Shown here: in pieces, positions 1 to 5,400 of the stretch
Position numbering within the stretch: position 1 is the stretch's first letter
Layout of the letters: each line of letters opens with the position of its first letter
DNA from: Oscillospiraceae bacterium
Lineage (GTDB): Bacteria; Bacillota; Clostridia; Oscillospirales; Ruminococcaceae
NCBI GenBank assembly: GCA_017424665.1
Contig: JAFOYK010000210.1
Coordinates: 1 to 5,400 of the forward strand
Direction: 5' to 3'
DNA: 5,400 nucleotides
Translations under genes and position numbers: made by a program
Notes under the pieces: model-generated
Told to the model about the DNA's origin: nothing
Database searches by the model: none
The model's input: the letters and a program-made list of their open reading frames with translations, nothing else

Positions 1-59
1 ATGTCCGTTTCCAGCTATGGCGGCGGCACCAAATCTTCCGGTGTTGTAAAAATTCTTAA
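1..59 (+). repeat. 59-bp direct repeat, left copy (hpt fragment fused to tilS)
   Basis: Bases 1-59 are identical to 878-936 within hpt. Identity stops at base 60 (G here, A at 937, synonymous in the Lys codon) and is lost from base 63. Because the copy begins at the window edge, its true left extent is unknown. The offset between copies is 877 bp. It encodes [10 protein letters not shown] and the next ten residues in the same frame as in hpt. Confidence 0.97.
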
Positions 60-648
60 GGAAGCCCACCCGGTCCTTAAAAACAGAGCAGCGGCGATGA
101 TTCTTGAAAGTTTCGGCTTTGCTTTCGATTTTGAAAGAACTCTTCGCCTTGCGGAAAAGTTCGGAACGGAAGATTTTAAAGAAGAACTTTCGAAAAACGA
201 ATATCTTGTTCAAAAAGGCGGAATTGTTTTTAAAGAAACGAAAGCGAAAAAAACTCCGGAAATTGTAAAAACGGCTTTTGCCGCCGGCGAATTTGAAATT
301 TCCCCGGAAAAAACCGCCGAAGTTTCGGTTGCTTCTTATGATGAATTTAAAAATTCATATAAACTTAAAAATTTAGCCTTAAAAGATACATTTGATTTTG
401 ATAAAATTATGGGCACAGCGGTTTTCCGTTCAAGAACCGAAGGCGACAAGGCCGATATCCACGGCGGAACGAAAACCCTTAAAAAACTTTTCATCGAAGA
501 AAAAATCCCCGCGGAAGAAAGAAATTCCGTCGCGATAATCGCCGATGACGAAGGGGTGCTCTGGGTCGAAGGTCTCGGCGCTGCAAGGCGCGCAAGGCTT
601 TCTGAAAAAACAGTCAACGTTGCGGTAATTAAAATCCGCAAAAAATAA
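1..648 (+). CDS. tilS: tRNA(Ile)-lysidine synthetase, C-terminal part only, with an hpt-derived 5' end
   Basis: TilS converts cytidine 34 of tRNA-Ile(CAU) to lysidine so that it reads AUA codons; it is a cytoplasmic, ATP-dependent and normally essential enzyme. Residues 21-215 read as the TilS middle and C-terminal domains: a helical stretch (HPVLKNRAAAMILESFG, 23-39) like the substrate-binding region, then the C-terminal domain at about 139-205 with FRSRTEGDK (R143, R145, G148, D149), GTKTLKKLF, EEKIP, R174 and LWVEGLG. The N-terminal PP-loop ATPase domain (about 200 residues, with the SGGxDS motif) is absent. Residues 1-20 instead match HPRT residues 67-86, because bases 1-59 duplicate 878-936; the frame is kept across the join. 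No ribosome binding site can be judged, since the window opens on the ATG, and this ATG is an internal Met codon in hpt, so it need not be a real start. hpt follows 31 bp downstream, the usual Bacillota order. The TilS assignment of the 3' part is firm; the fused product may be an artefact or a duplication remnant. Confidence 0.8.
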   Translation: MSVSSYGGGTKSSGVVKILKEAHPVLKNRAAAMILESFGFAFDFERTLRLAEKFGTEDFKEELSKNEYLVQKGGIVFKETKAKKTPEIVKTAFAAGEFEISPEKTAEVSVASYDEFKNSYKLKNLALKDTFDFDKIMGTAVFRSRTEGDKADIHGGTKTLKKLFIEEKIPAEERNSVAIIADDEGVLWVEGLGAARRARLSEKTVNVAVIKIRKK

Positions 649-663
649 AAATGATTTCTGATG

Positions 664-672
664 AAAGGGAAG
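664..672 (+). promoter_or_regulatory. Ribosome binding site of hpt
   Basis: The purine run AAAGGGAAG ends 7 nt before the ATG at 680. It is the only plausible Shine-Dalgarno-like sequence in the 31-bp gap after the tilS stop and supports the 680 start over the out-of-frame ATGs at 651 and 661. Confidence 0.6.
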
Positions 673-679
673 CGTTAAA

Positions 680-1228
680 ATGCATACTATCGAAGAAGAC
701 ATCGAAAGAATCCTTATTTCCGAAAAGGACATTAAAAAAGCAGTTAAAAAAATGGGCAAACAGATAAGCAAAGATTATGACGGAAAAAATCTTATGCTTG
801 TTGCCGTTCTCAAAGGTTCCGTAATTTTCATGGCCGACCTTATGAGAGCAATTTCCATTCCGCTCAACATCGACTTCATGTCCGTTTCCAGCTATGGCGG
901 CGGCACCAAATCTTCCGGTGTTGTAAAAATTCTTAAAGACCTTGACCACGATCTTTCCGGAAAAGACATCCTCATCGTTGAAGATATTCTCGACAGCGGA
1001 ATGACCCTTTCCTATCTCAGCAACCTTCTCAGACAGAGAAACGTTTCTTCCATCAGAATCGCAACCCTTCTTGATAAACCGGAACGCAGAGTTGCAGACG
1101 TTAAAGCGGATTATTTCTGCTTCACCGTTCCGGATGAATTTGTTGTAGGTTACGGTCTCGACTTTGACCAGCAGTACCGTCACCTTCCTTACATCGGCGT
1201 TCTTAAACCCGAAATTTACGAAAAATAA
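680..1228 (+). CDS. hpt: Hypoxanthine(-guanine) phosphoribosyltransferase
   Basis: This cytoplasmic purine-salvage enzyme joins hypoxanthine or guanine to PRPP, giving IMP or GMP plus pyrophosphate. The 182-residue length is normal for bacterial HPRT. Visible landmarks in order: LKGS (44-47, pyrophosphate-binding loop); the flexible loop around S71-Y72; the PRPP signature [10 protein letters not shown] (100-109) with E101, D102 and the phosphate-binding loop after it; K142, which should contact the purine O6; and [12 protein letters not shown] (150-161), where F154 should stack on the base and D161 corresponds to a metal/base ligand in other HPRTs. The ATG is preceded by AAAGGGAAG at 664-672. 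It lies between tilS and ftsH, the conserved Bacillota order, and is probably co-transcribed with tilS. Bases 878-936 are duplicated at the left edge of the window, but this copy is intact. Whether it prefers hypoxanthine or guanine cannot be told from sequence alone. Confidence 0.96.
   Translation: MHTIEEDIERILISEKDIKKAVKKMGKQISKDYDGKNLMLVAVLKGSVIFMADLMRAISIPLNIDFMSVSSYGGGTKSSGVVKILKDLDHDLSGKDILIVEDILDSGMTLSYLSNLLRQRNVSSIRIATLLDKPERRVADVKADYFCFTVPDEFVVGYGLDFDQQYRHLPYIGVLKPEIYEK
878..936 (+). repeat. 59-bp direct repeat, right copy (in its native place within hpt)
   Basis: This is the parental copy: it encodes HPRT residues 67-86, including the S71-Y72 flexible-loop segment, and sits in an uninterrupted, family-typical HPRT sequence on both sides. 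The left copy at 1-59 is therefore the displaced one. Confidence 0.97.
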
Positions 1229-1235
1229 AAAATTG

Positions 1236-1289
1236 CCTCCCTTGCCTAAAGGGAGGGGGACCGTTGCCGTAGGCACGGTGGAGGGATTC
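1236..1289 (+). repeat. Hairpin-type intergenic repeat, copy A
   Basis: Two stems follow one another. CCTCCCTT (1236-1243) pairs perfectly with AAGGGAGG (1249-1256) around a 5-nt loop. ACCGT (1260-1264) pairs with ACGGT (1275-1279), with an inner GCC/GGC pair of arms (1266-1268/1272-1274), a GTA loop and one bulged T. The element ends GGAGGGATTC (1280-1289). The layout resembles palindromic intergenic repeats I recall from gut Clostridia. There is no T-run after either stem, so it is not a classical terminator. Confidence 0.75.
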
Positions 1290-1317
1290 CTCCGCAAATA
1301 CGGCAAATTACAAAAAA

Positions 1318-1373
1318 GAATCCCCTCGCCACCGCTTACGCGATGTGGCCCTCTCCCCTCTAACGAGGGGCGC
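1318..1373 (-). repeat. Hairpin-type intergenic repeat, copy B, inverted relative to A
   Basis: Read on the - strand this has the same plan as copy A: a first stem (CCCCTC/GAGGGG, + strand 1355-1360/1365-1370, 4-nt loop), a G-rich spacer, a second stem (GCCAC/GTGGC, 1328-1332/1345-1349, with inner CGC/GCG and a TTAC loop), then GAGGGGATTC. Stem sequences differ from copy A while pairing is kept. The inner ends of A and B form an inverted repeat: GGGATTC at 1283-1289 and GAATCCC at 1318-1324. Confidence 0.7.
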
Positions 1374-1386
1374 ATAATTATAAATC

Positions 1387-1404
1387 GGAGTTGATATTTT
1401 TTTG
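1387..1404 (+). promoter_or_regulatory. Ribosome binding site and TTG start of ftsH
   Basis: GGAG at 1387-1390 is followed by an 11-nt T-rich spacer and TTG at 1402-1404, the last bases of a seven-T run (1397-1403). An in-frame TAA at 1381 limits the start to 1384 or later. The next in-frame ATG (1474-1489 region) lies after the first membrane segment, so TTG is the best choice; ATT at 1396 is a weaker alternative. Confidence 0.65.
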
Positions 1405-3324
1405 AACAGCAACAAAATCAAAACAATAATTTCATATGTTGTGGTGCTCGTTCTTCTGCTTTTCCTCACTTCCTTAATGTTCACAATGAACAAGGAAGAA
1501 GAAGTTAAGCCGAAATATTACGAAGTGCTCCAGCTTTTTGAAAACGCAGAAGTTGAAAGCTACATTCTCGATCTCGGAACCGGCGAACTTACCGTTACCA
1601 AAAAGCCTGCCGAAGGAAAAGACAAAGGCGAAACTCTGGAATATCTTGTTCCCAACGTTTCCGTTTTCCTCACCGATATCGACACCATCAACGAGCAGAA
1701 CGGTTTTGCCGCAACCGAAATGCAGCCGGATTATCTTCCGATAAAAGAAACTCCCTGGTGGGTCTCCATGCTTCCGACTCTTCTTCTCATCGGCGCAATG
1801 GCTGTTTTCTGGTTCTTTATGATGCGTCAGCAGGGCGGCGGCAAAGTTATGGATTTTGCAAAAGCAAAATATAAAGACAAAGCCGGCGACAAACCCACAA
1901 CTTTCAAAGACGTTGCGGGCTGCAACGAAGAAAAAGAAGAACTTGAAGAAATCGTTCAGTTCCTTAAACACCCGAACCAGTTCAACGCTCTTGGCGCAAG
2001 AATTCCGAAAGGTGTTCTCTTGATGGGTCAGCCCGGTACCGGTAAAACCCTTCTTGCAAGAGCCGTTGCGGGCGAAGCTGGCGTTCCTTTCTTCTCCATT
2101 TCCGGTTCCGACTTTGTTGAAATGTTCGTCGGCGTGGGCGCAAGCCGCGTTCGCGACCTTTTCGGCGAAGCAAAGAAAAACGCACCCGCAATCATCTTCA
2201 TCGATGAAATCGACGCCGTAGGCCGCCACAGAGGCGCAGGACTTGGCGGCGGACACGATGAACGTGAACAGACCCTTAACCAGCTTCTTGTTGAGATGGA
2301 CGGTTTCGGAAACAATACCGGAATCATCGTAATGGCCGCAACCAACCGCGCGGATATCCTTGACCCGGCGCTTCTCCGTCCCGGCCGTTTCGACCGCCAG
2401 ATCGTTGTAGGCGCTCCGGACGTTGAAGGACGTGAAGCTATCCTTAAAATCCACACCAGGAATAAACCCCTTGGCCCGGACGTTGACCTTAACGTTATCG
2501 CAAAATCCACCGCGGGCTTCACCGGTGCGGAACTTGAAAACCTTACCAACGAAGCAGCTCTTCTTGCCGCAAGACGCAAGAAAAAAGCCATCACCATGAA
2601 GGAAATTGAGGAAGCGACCATTAAAGTTGTTGCCGGCCCCGAAAAACGCTCCAGAAAAGTTAACGAAAAAGACAAACGCCTTACTTCTTACCACGAAGCA
2701 GGCCACGCAGTCGTGACTTATTTCTGCGAGACCCAGGACCCGGTTCACGAAATTTCCATCATTCCCCGCGGCTATGCCGGCGGTTACACCATGAGCCTTC
2801 CCGTTGAAGACAGAAACTATGTCACCAAGAGATTTATGGAAGAAGAACTTTGCACTCTTCTCGGCGGACGTGTTGCGGAAGCAATCGTTCTTGGCGATAT
2901 TTCCACCGGCGCTTCCAACGACCTTGAAAGAGCTACCAGAATCGCAAGAAACATGGTCACCCGCTACGGTTTCAGCGAAAAACTCGGCCCGGTTGTCTAC
3001 GGTTCCGATGAAAACGAAGTTTTCCTTGGAAGAGATTACGGCCAGGGCAAACATTATTCCGACGACATCGCTTCCGATATCGACAGCGAAATCCGCCGTT
3101 TTGTTGACGAAGCTTATGAAAAAACCGAATCCATCCTTCGCGAACACCGCGACAAACTCGACGCAGTTGCCGCTGTTCTTATGGATAAGGAAAAAGTTAC
3201 CGGCAAGGAATTTGCGGATATCATGAACCCGCCCGCTCCGGTTGCCGAAGATTCTGTCGAATGGTGTGGAGGAATCCAGCCTGAAATCATTTCCGAAGAA
3301 CCCGCTCCCGAAACCGAAGAATAA
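1402..3324 (+). CDS. ftsH: ATP-dependent zinc metalloprotease FtsH
   Basis: FtsH is a hexameric membrane-anchored AAA+ protease that pulls out and degrades misassembled membrane proteins and some short-lived cytoplasmic regulators. All domains are present in 640 residues: a first membrane segment (about 9-28), a small extracytoplasmic domain (about 30-117), a second membrane segment (about 119-141) followed by QQGGG, and the AAA module with Walker A GQPGTGKT (209-216), pore loop FVGVG (242-246), Walker B IIFIDEID (264-271) and the second region of homology with arginine fingers R326 and R329. The peptidase domain carries HEAGH (431-435) and the likely third zinc ligand D507 in TGASNDL. The C-terminal tail (about 608-640) is acidic and Pro/Glu-rich, as is common in the family. 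Walker A has Gln where Pro is usual (GPPGTGKT), a position not involved in catalysis. The start is TTG, set by an upstream in-frame stop and the need to keep the first membrane segment. It lies 173 bp after hpt, with a repeat pair between them, and ends at a strong terminator. Confidence 0.98.
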   Translation: MNSNKIKTIISYVVVLVLLLFLTSLMFTMNKEEEVKPKYYEVLQLFENAEVESYILDLGTGELTVTKKPAEGKDKGETLEYLVPNVSVFLTDIDTINEQNGFAATEMQPDYLPIKETPWWVSMLPTLLLIGAMAVFWFFMMRQQGGGKVMDFAKAKYKDKAGDKPTTFKDVAGCNEEKEELEEIVQFLKHPNQFNALGARIPKGVLLMGQPGTGKTLLARAVAGEAGVPFFSISGSDFVEMFVGVGASRVRDLFGEAKKNAPAIIFIDEIDAVGRHRGAGLGGGHDEREQTLNQLLVEMDGFGNNTGIIVMAATNRADILDPALLRPGRFDRQIVVGAPDVEGREAILKIHTRNKPLGPDVDLNVIAKSTAGFTGAELENLTNEAALLAARRKKKAITMKEIEEATIKVVAGPEKRSRKVNEKDKRLTSYHEAGHAVVTYFCETQDPVHEISIIPRGYAGGYTMSLPVEDRNYVTKRFMEEELCTLLGGRVAEAIVLGDISTGASNDLERATRIARNMVTRYGFSEKLGPVVYGSDENEVFLGRDYGQGKHYSDDIASDIDSEIRRFVDEAYEKTESILREHRDKLDAVAAVLMDKEKVTGKEFADIMNPPAPVAEDSVEWCGGIQPEIISEEPAPETEE

Positions 3325-3333
3325 TTTATAAAT

Positions 3334-3365
3334 AAAAAAGGCACCGCAAAGCGGTGCCTTTTTTT
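3334..3365. terminator. Intrinsic terminator, probably bidirectional, between ftsH and the thioesterase gene
   Basis: GGCACCGC (3340-3347) pairs perfectly with GCGGTGCC (3351-3358) around an AAA loop. Seven Ts follow (3359-3365) and six As precede (3334-3339), so both strands yield a hairpin followed by a U-run. It starts 10 bp after the ftsH stop and also lies downstream of the convergent - strand pair, so it can serve both units. Confidence 0.93.
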
Positions 3366-3375
3366 GTTGTTTTAA

Positions 3376-3407
3376 TGTAGGGCGGGGGCTTGCTCCCGCC
3401 GTTTTTT
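3376..3407 (+). repeat. GC-rich hairpin, possibly a dispersed intergenic repeat or second terminator
   Basis: GGCGGGGG (3381-3388) pairs with CTCCCGCC (3393-3400) with one G-T wobble and a 4-nt loop. It is followed by G and six Ts (3402-3407) on the + strand, so it could back up ftsH termination. The flanking TGTAG plus this stem resembles a short palindrome I recall as frequent between genes of gut bacteria. Its T-run overlaps the stop codon of the - strand gene (3406-3408). Confidence 0.6.
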
Positions 3408-4146
3408 AAAAAGCAAGTTTTGCAAGGAAAGCGGGTTTTTCGTCGGTGGAACGGATTCCGGCGGCAAGAACCGTTCCGTCTTCCTCTTCCTTAAGACGAA
3501 GCTCAACGCTTTCGCCAAGGCGAAGTTCGCCGGTGAAGCCAAGTTCAAAACGGGAAAGTTTTCCGAGTTTTGCTCTGTTTTCGGCGGGAAGAGCATCGGT
3601 GATAAGGTCGCCGTAACGAAGGTTGTTGGTGTGGCCAAGAGCGTCTATCCAGCTTGGCATAACGTTCTGGGTCATAACAAAATCAAGTTCCTCCGGTTTG
3701 ATGCGGAGCCTTGGGCTTGCTTCAAAAAGTTCTTTTCCTTCGCCAAGTTCATCAACAAGCGCAAGAACTTCTTTGTTTGTGCAAAGGCGGCGGCTTTCCA
3801 TATCGAAAATCGAAGAGAAAGTTGCGGCGTTTGCGGCAACGGTTCCGTCCTCGTGGCAAATTTCAAAATCTCGGCGGTAATAAACGCCTTTTTTGTTGGT
3901 GTGCCAGGTTCTTACGGAAAGAAGTTCGCCGCTGCGGATTTTATCTTTCACTTCAATGCTGAGGGAAAGCAAAATCCAGGAAACACCGTAATCCTTCATA
4001 AGTTTCGGAACATCGAGCCCGATGTTTTTAAGATGTTCTTCCGAAGCGGTGACGATTATTCTTTGCAAAGCGGAAAGAGTTAAATCGTGGTTTTCGTTTT
4101 GCGCGGCGGTGTCCACCCGGAAATAATAAGTTTTTTCCAGTTCCAT
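3406..4146 (-). CDS. Acyl-ACP thioesterase, two-hotdog FatA/FatB-like type
   Basis: The family hydrolyses acyl-ACP to free fatty acid and ACP in the cytoplasm. The 246 residues fit the bacterial family and divide into two hotdog domains, about 1-135 and 148-246. The first shows the usual pattern of an early strand, a central helix (about 22-43) and GVSWILLSLSIEV (54-66). The second contains WIDALGHTNNLRYGD (166-180), which matches the D-x-N-x-H-x-N-N active-site segment, with D168, H172, N174 and N175; E208 is a candidate for the catalytic acid further on. The Asn between Asp and His in plant enzymes is Leu170 here. The ATG at 4146 lies 3 bp after the cysS stop, with only a weak GGA 14 nt upstream, so translation is probably coupled to cysS. 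The stop is 41 bp from the shared terminator. Chain-length preference cannot be read from sequence; an acyl-CoA substrate is a less likely alternative. Confidence 0.9.
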   Translation of the reverse strand: MELEKTYYFRVDTAAQNENHDLTLSALQRIIVTASEEHLKNIGLDVPKLMKDYGVSWILLSLSIEVKDKIRSGELLSVRTWHTNKKGVYYRRDFEICHEDGTVAANAATFSSIFDMESRRLCTNKEVLALVDELGEGKELFEASPRLRIKPEELDFVMTQNVMPSWIDALGHTNNLRYGDLITDALPAENRAKLGKLSRFELGFTGELRLGESVELRLKEEEDGTVLAAGIRSTDEKPAFLAKLAF

Positions 4147-4149
4147 AAT

Positions 4150-5400
4150 TTATGCTTTTTTCCATTTAACGCCCTGGGGGGTATCCTCAAGAACGATTCC
4201 CATTGCCTTAAGTTCATCGCGGATTCTGTCTGCTTCGGCCCAGTTGCGTTCTTTTCTTGCGGCCTGGCGGGCAGCGATAAGCTGTTCAACTTCTTCCTCA
4301 AGGCTTTCTTTCTTGCGGTTATAAAGAATTCCGAGAACGTTGGTAAGAGCATCAAAGAGCTCTGCGGCTGCTTCAAGAGCGGATTTTGCGTGGGGAGCGG
4401 AGATGAAGGTGTTGATTTCGCGGACAAGGTCGAAAATTACCGCAACAGCGTCCGCGGTGTTAAGGTCATCGTCCATTGCGGTGATGAAAGCCTGTTTCTT
4501 TTCGGAAAGCATTGCGATGAATTCTTCTTCGCCGCCCTGGTTTTCTGCCGGTGCGTTTTCAATGGCGAAATCAAGGTTATCGCGGCAGGTATACATTCTT
4601 TCAAGAGAAGCTTTTGCGGATTCGATTACGGTAAGGGTATAGTTAAGCGGCATTCTGTAATGCGCCTGGATCATCATGTATTTAATGGGTTCATAGCCGT
4701 ATTTTTCGGCAACGTCACGAACGGTGAAGAAGTTTCCGAGAGATTTGGACATCTTTACGTTATCGACGTTGATATAGCCGTTGTGCATCCAGTATCTTGC
4801 GTATTCGTGGCCGGTGCAGCATTCGCCCTGGGCAATTTCGTTTTCATGGTGGGGGAAGATAAGGTCCTGTCCGCCGCAGTGGATATCGATGGTTTCGCCA
4901 AGGTGGTTTTTGATCATTGCGGTGCATTCGATATGCCAGCCGGGTCTGCCTTCGCCCCAGGGGGAAGTCCAGCTGGGTTCGCCGGGTTTAGCGGCTTTCC
5001 AAAGGCAGAAATCAAGCGGGTCTTCTTTTTCGCTGTCTGCTTCGATTCTTGCGCCGGATTCAAGGTCGGAAACGTCCTGGTGGGAAAGTTTGCCGTATTC
5101 GTCAAATTTTCTTACACGGAAATAAACTGAACCGTCGGAAAGGGGATAGGCGTAGCCTTTTTCAACAAGACCTTCAACGATCTCGATAATTTTTTCCATG
5201 TTTTCGGTTGCCTTCGGGTGGATGGAAGCGGGTTTTACGCCAAGGCCTTCCGCGTCTTTTTTATATTCGGCGATATATTTTTCGGCAACTTCCGCGGAGG
5301 TGATTCCTTCTCCGTTTGCACGTTTGATGATTTTATCGTCAACGTCGGTGAAGTTCTGAACAAAGGTTACTTTGTTGCCAAGGAATTCAAGATAGCGGCG
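4150..5400 (-). CDS. cysS: Cysteinyl-tRNA synthetase, N-terminus beyond the window
   Basis: This class I synthetase charges tRNA-Cys with cysteine in the cytoplasm. The reading frame is open from the right edge, giving 416 residues; the first visible are RRYLEFLG, followed by [14 protein letters not shown], so the Met codon at 5199 is internal. By comparison with the E. coli enzyme about 50 residues are missing, including the first zinc Cys and the HIGH-type motif. Visible parts: GWHIEC (zinc Cys, codon at 4924-4926), FPHHENE (zinc His and Glu), [15 protein letters not shown] at 4741-4755 (ATP-binding loop), the [10 protein letters not shown] helical region typical of CysRS, and the C-terminal anticodon-binding end with [14 protein letters not shown]. 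Length and motifs are normal throughout. It is followed after 3 bp by the thioesterase gene, so the two are probably co-transcribed; their promoter lies outside the window. Confidence 0.98.
   Translation of the reverse strand, partial: RRYLEFLGNKVTFVQNFTDVDDKIIKRANGEGITSAEVAEKYIAEYKKDAEGLGVKPASIHPKATENMEKIIEIVEGLVEKGYAYPLSDGSVYFRVRKFDEYGKLSHQDVSDLESGARIEADSEKEDPLDFCLWKAAKPGEPSWTSPWGEGRPGWHIECTAMIKNHLGETIDIHCGGQDLIFPHHENEIAQGECCTGHEYARYWMHNGYINVDNVKMSKSLGNFFTVRDVAEKYGYEPIKYMMIQAHYRMPLNYTLTVIESAKASLERMYTCRDNLDFAIENAPAENQGGEEEFIAMLSEKKQAFITAMDDDLNTADAVAVIFDLVREINTFISAPHAKSALEAAAELFDALTNVLGILYNRKKESLEEEVEQLIAARQAARKERNWAEADRIRDELKAMGIVLEDTPQGVKWKKA

Noticed and set aside
1..59. The left repeat as a mobile-element end or phage attachment site
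   Set aside because: It is ordinary hpt coding sequence in its own frame, with no integrase, transposase, tRNA or terminal inverted repeat in the window.
1236..1373. The hpt-ftsH hairpins as intrinsic terminators or a riboswitch
   Set aside because: None of the stems is directly followed by a T-run, and I recognise no riboswitch core; the only T-run is at the ftsH start, 27 nt beyond the last stem.
1236..1373. The repeated hairpins as a CRISPR array
   Set aside because: There are only two copies, in opposite orientation, with no regular spacers.
629..1375. A 248-codon - strand frame opposite hpt
   Set aside because: It is antisense to a complete HPRT gene and begins inside the repeat pair; no family resemblance.
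1352..1385. A possible promoter for ftsH, with TATAAA-like bases at 1379-1384
   Set aside because: The -10-like AT stretch has no acceptable -35 box about 17 bp upstream, where copy B of the hairpin repeat sits, so I do not call it.
1164..1394. A 76-codon + strand frame crossing the hpt end and the intergenic repeats
   Set aside because: Its second half is a translation of the hairpin repeats (Pro/Arg-rich), and it has no ribosome binding site or recognisable domain.
1474..3147. Long open frame on the - strand, 557 codons, opposite ftsH
   Set aside because: It mirrors the codon bias of ftsH on the other strand. Its translation is rich in Phe, Gly, Val and Asn runs, resembles no family I know, and lies wholly within a certain gene.
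4087..5130. Open frame on the + strand, 347 codons, opposite cysS and the end of the thioesterase gene
   Set aside because: Same antisense codon-bias effect; composition is Phe/Val/Gly-rich without domains, and both opposite genes are firmly identified.

Overview
The window looks like chromosomal housekeeping DNA from a member of the Bacillota, most likely a gut- or rumen-type clostridium. Three things point there: the gene order tilS-hpt-ftsH, which is classic for Bacillota; an FtsH whose N-terminal and AAA sequences read as clostridial; and intergenic hairpin repeats of a kind I associate with gut Clostridia. The assignment is inference from gene order and protein style and is not tested against any database.

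Layout. On the + strand, 1-648 encodes the middle and C-terminal parts of tRNA(Ile)-lysidine synthetase (tilS), but its first 59 bases are not tilS: they are an exact copy of 878-936, inside hpt. Then come a complete hypoxanthine phosphoribosyltransferase gene (hpt, 680-1228), a 173-bp gap filled by two related hairpin repeats in opposite orientation (about 1236-1373), and a complete ftsH (1402-3324, TTG start). A strong hairpin terminator with A- and T-runs on its two sides (3334-3365) and a second GC-rich hairpin (3381-3407) close this unit. On the - strand, converging on it, lie cysS (cysteinyl-tRNA synthetase, 5400-4150, N-terminus outside the window) and, 3 bp downstream, a two-hotdog acyl-ACP thioesterase gene (4146-3406).

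Functionally these are core genes: tRNA modification, purine salvage, membrane protein quality control, tRNA charging, and fatty acid release from ACP. The + strand trio is probably one operon; cysS and the thioesterase gene are probably co-transcribed and translationally coupled.

I see no new defence, mobile or biosynthetic system. The most notable signal is the left edge: a 59-bp exact direct repeat that fuses an internal piece of hpt in frame to tilS without its catalytic domain. It is either the junction of a partial tandem duplication or an assembly chimera, and read-level data would decide between them.
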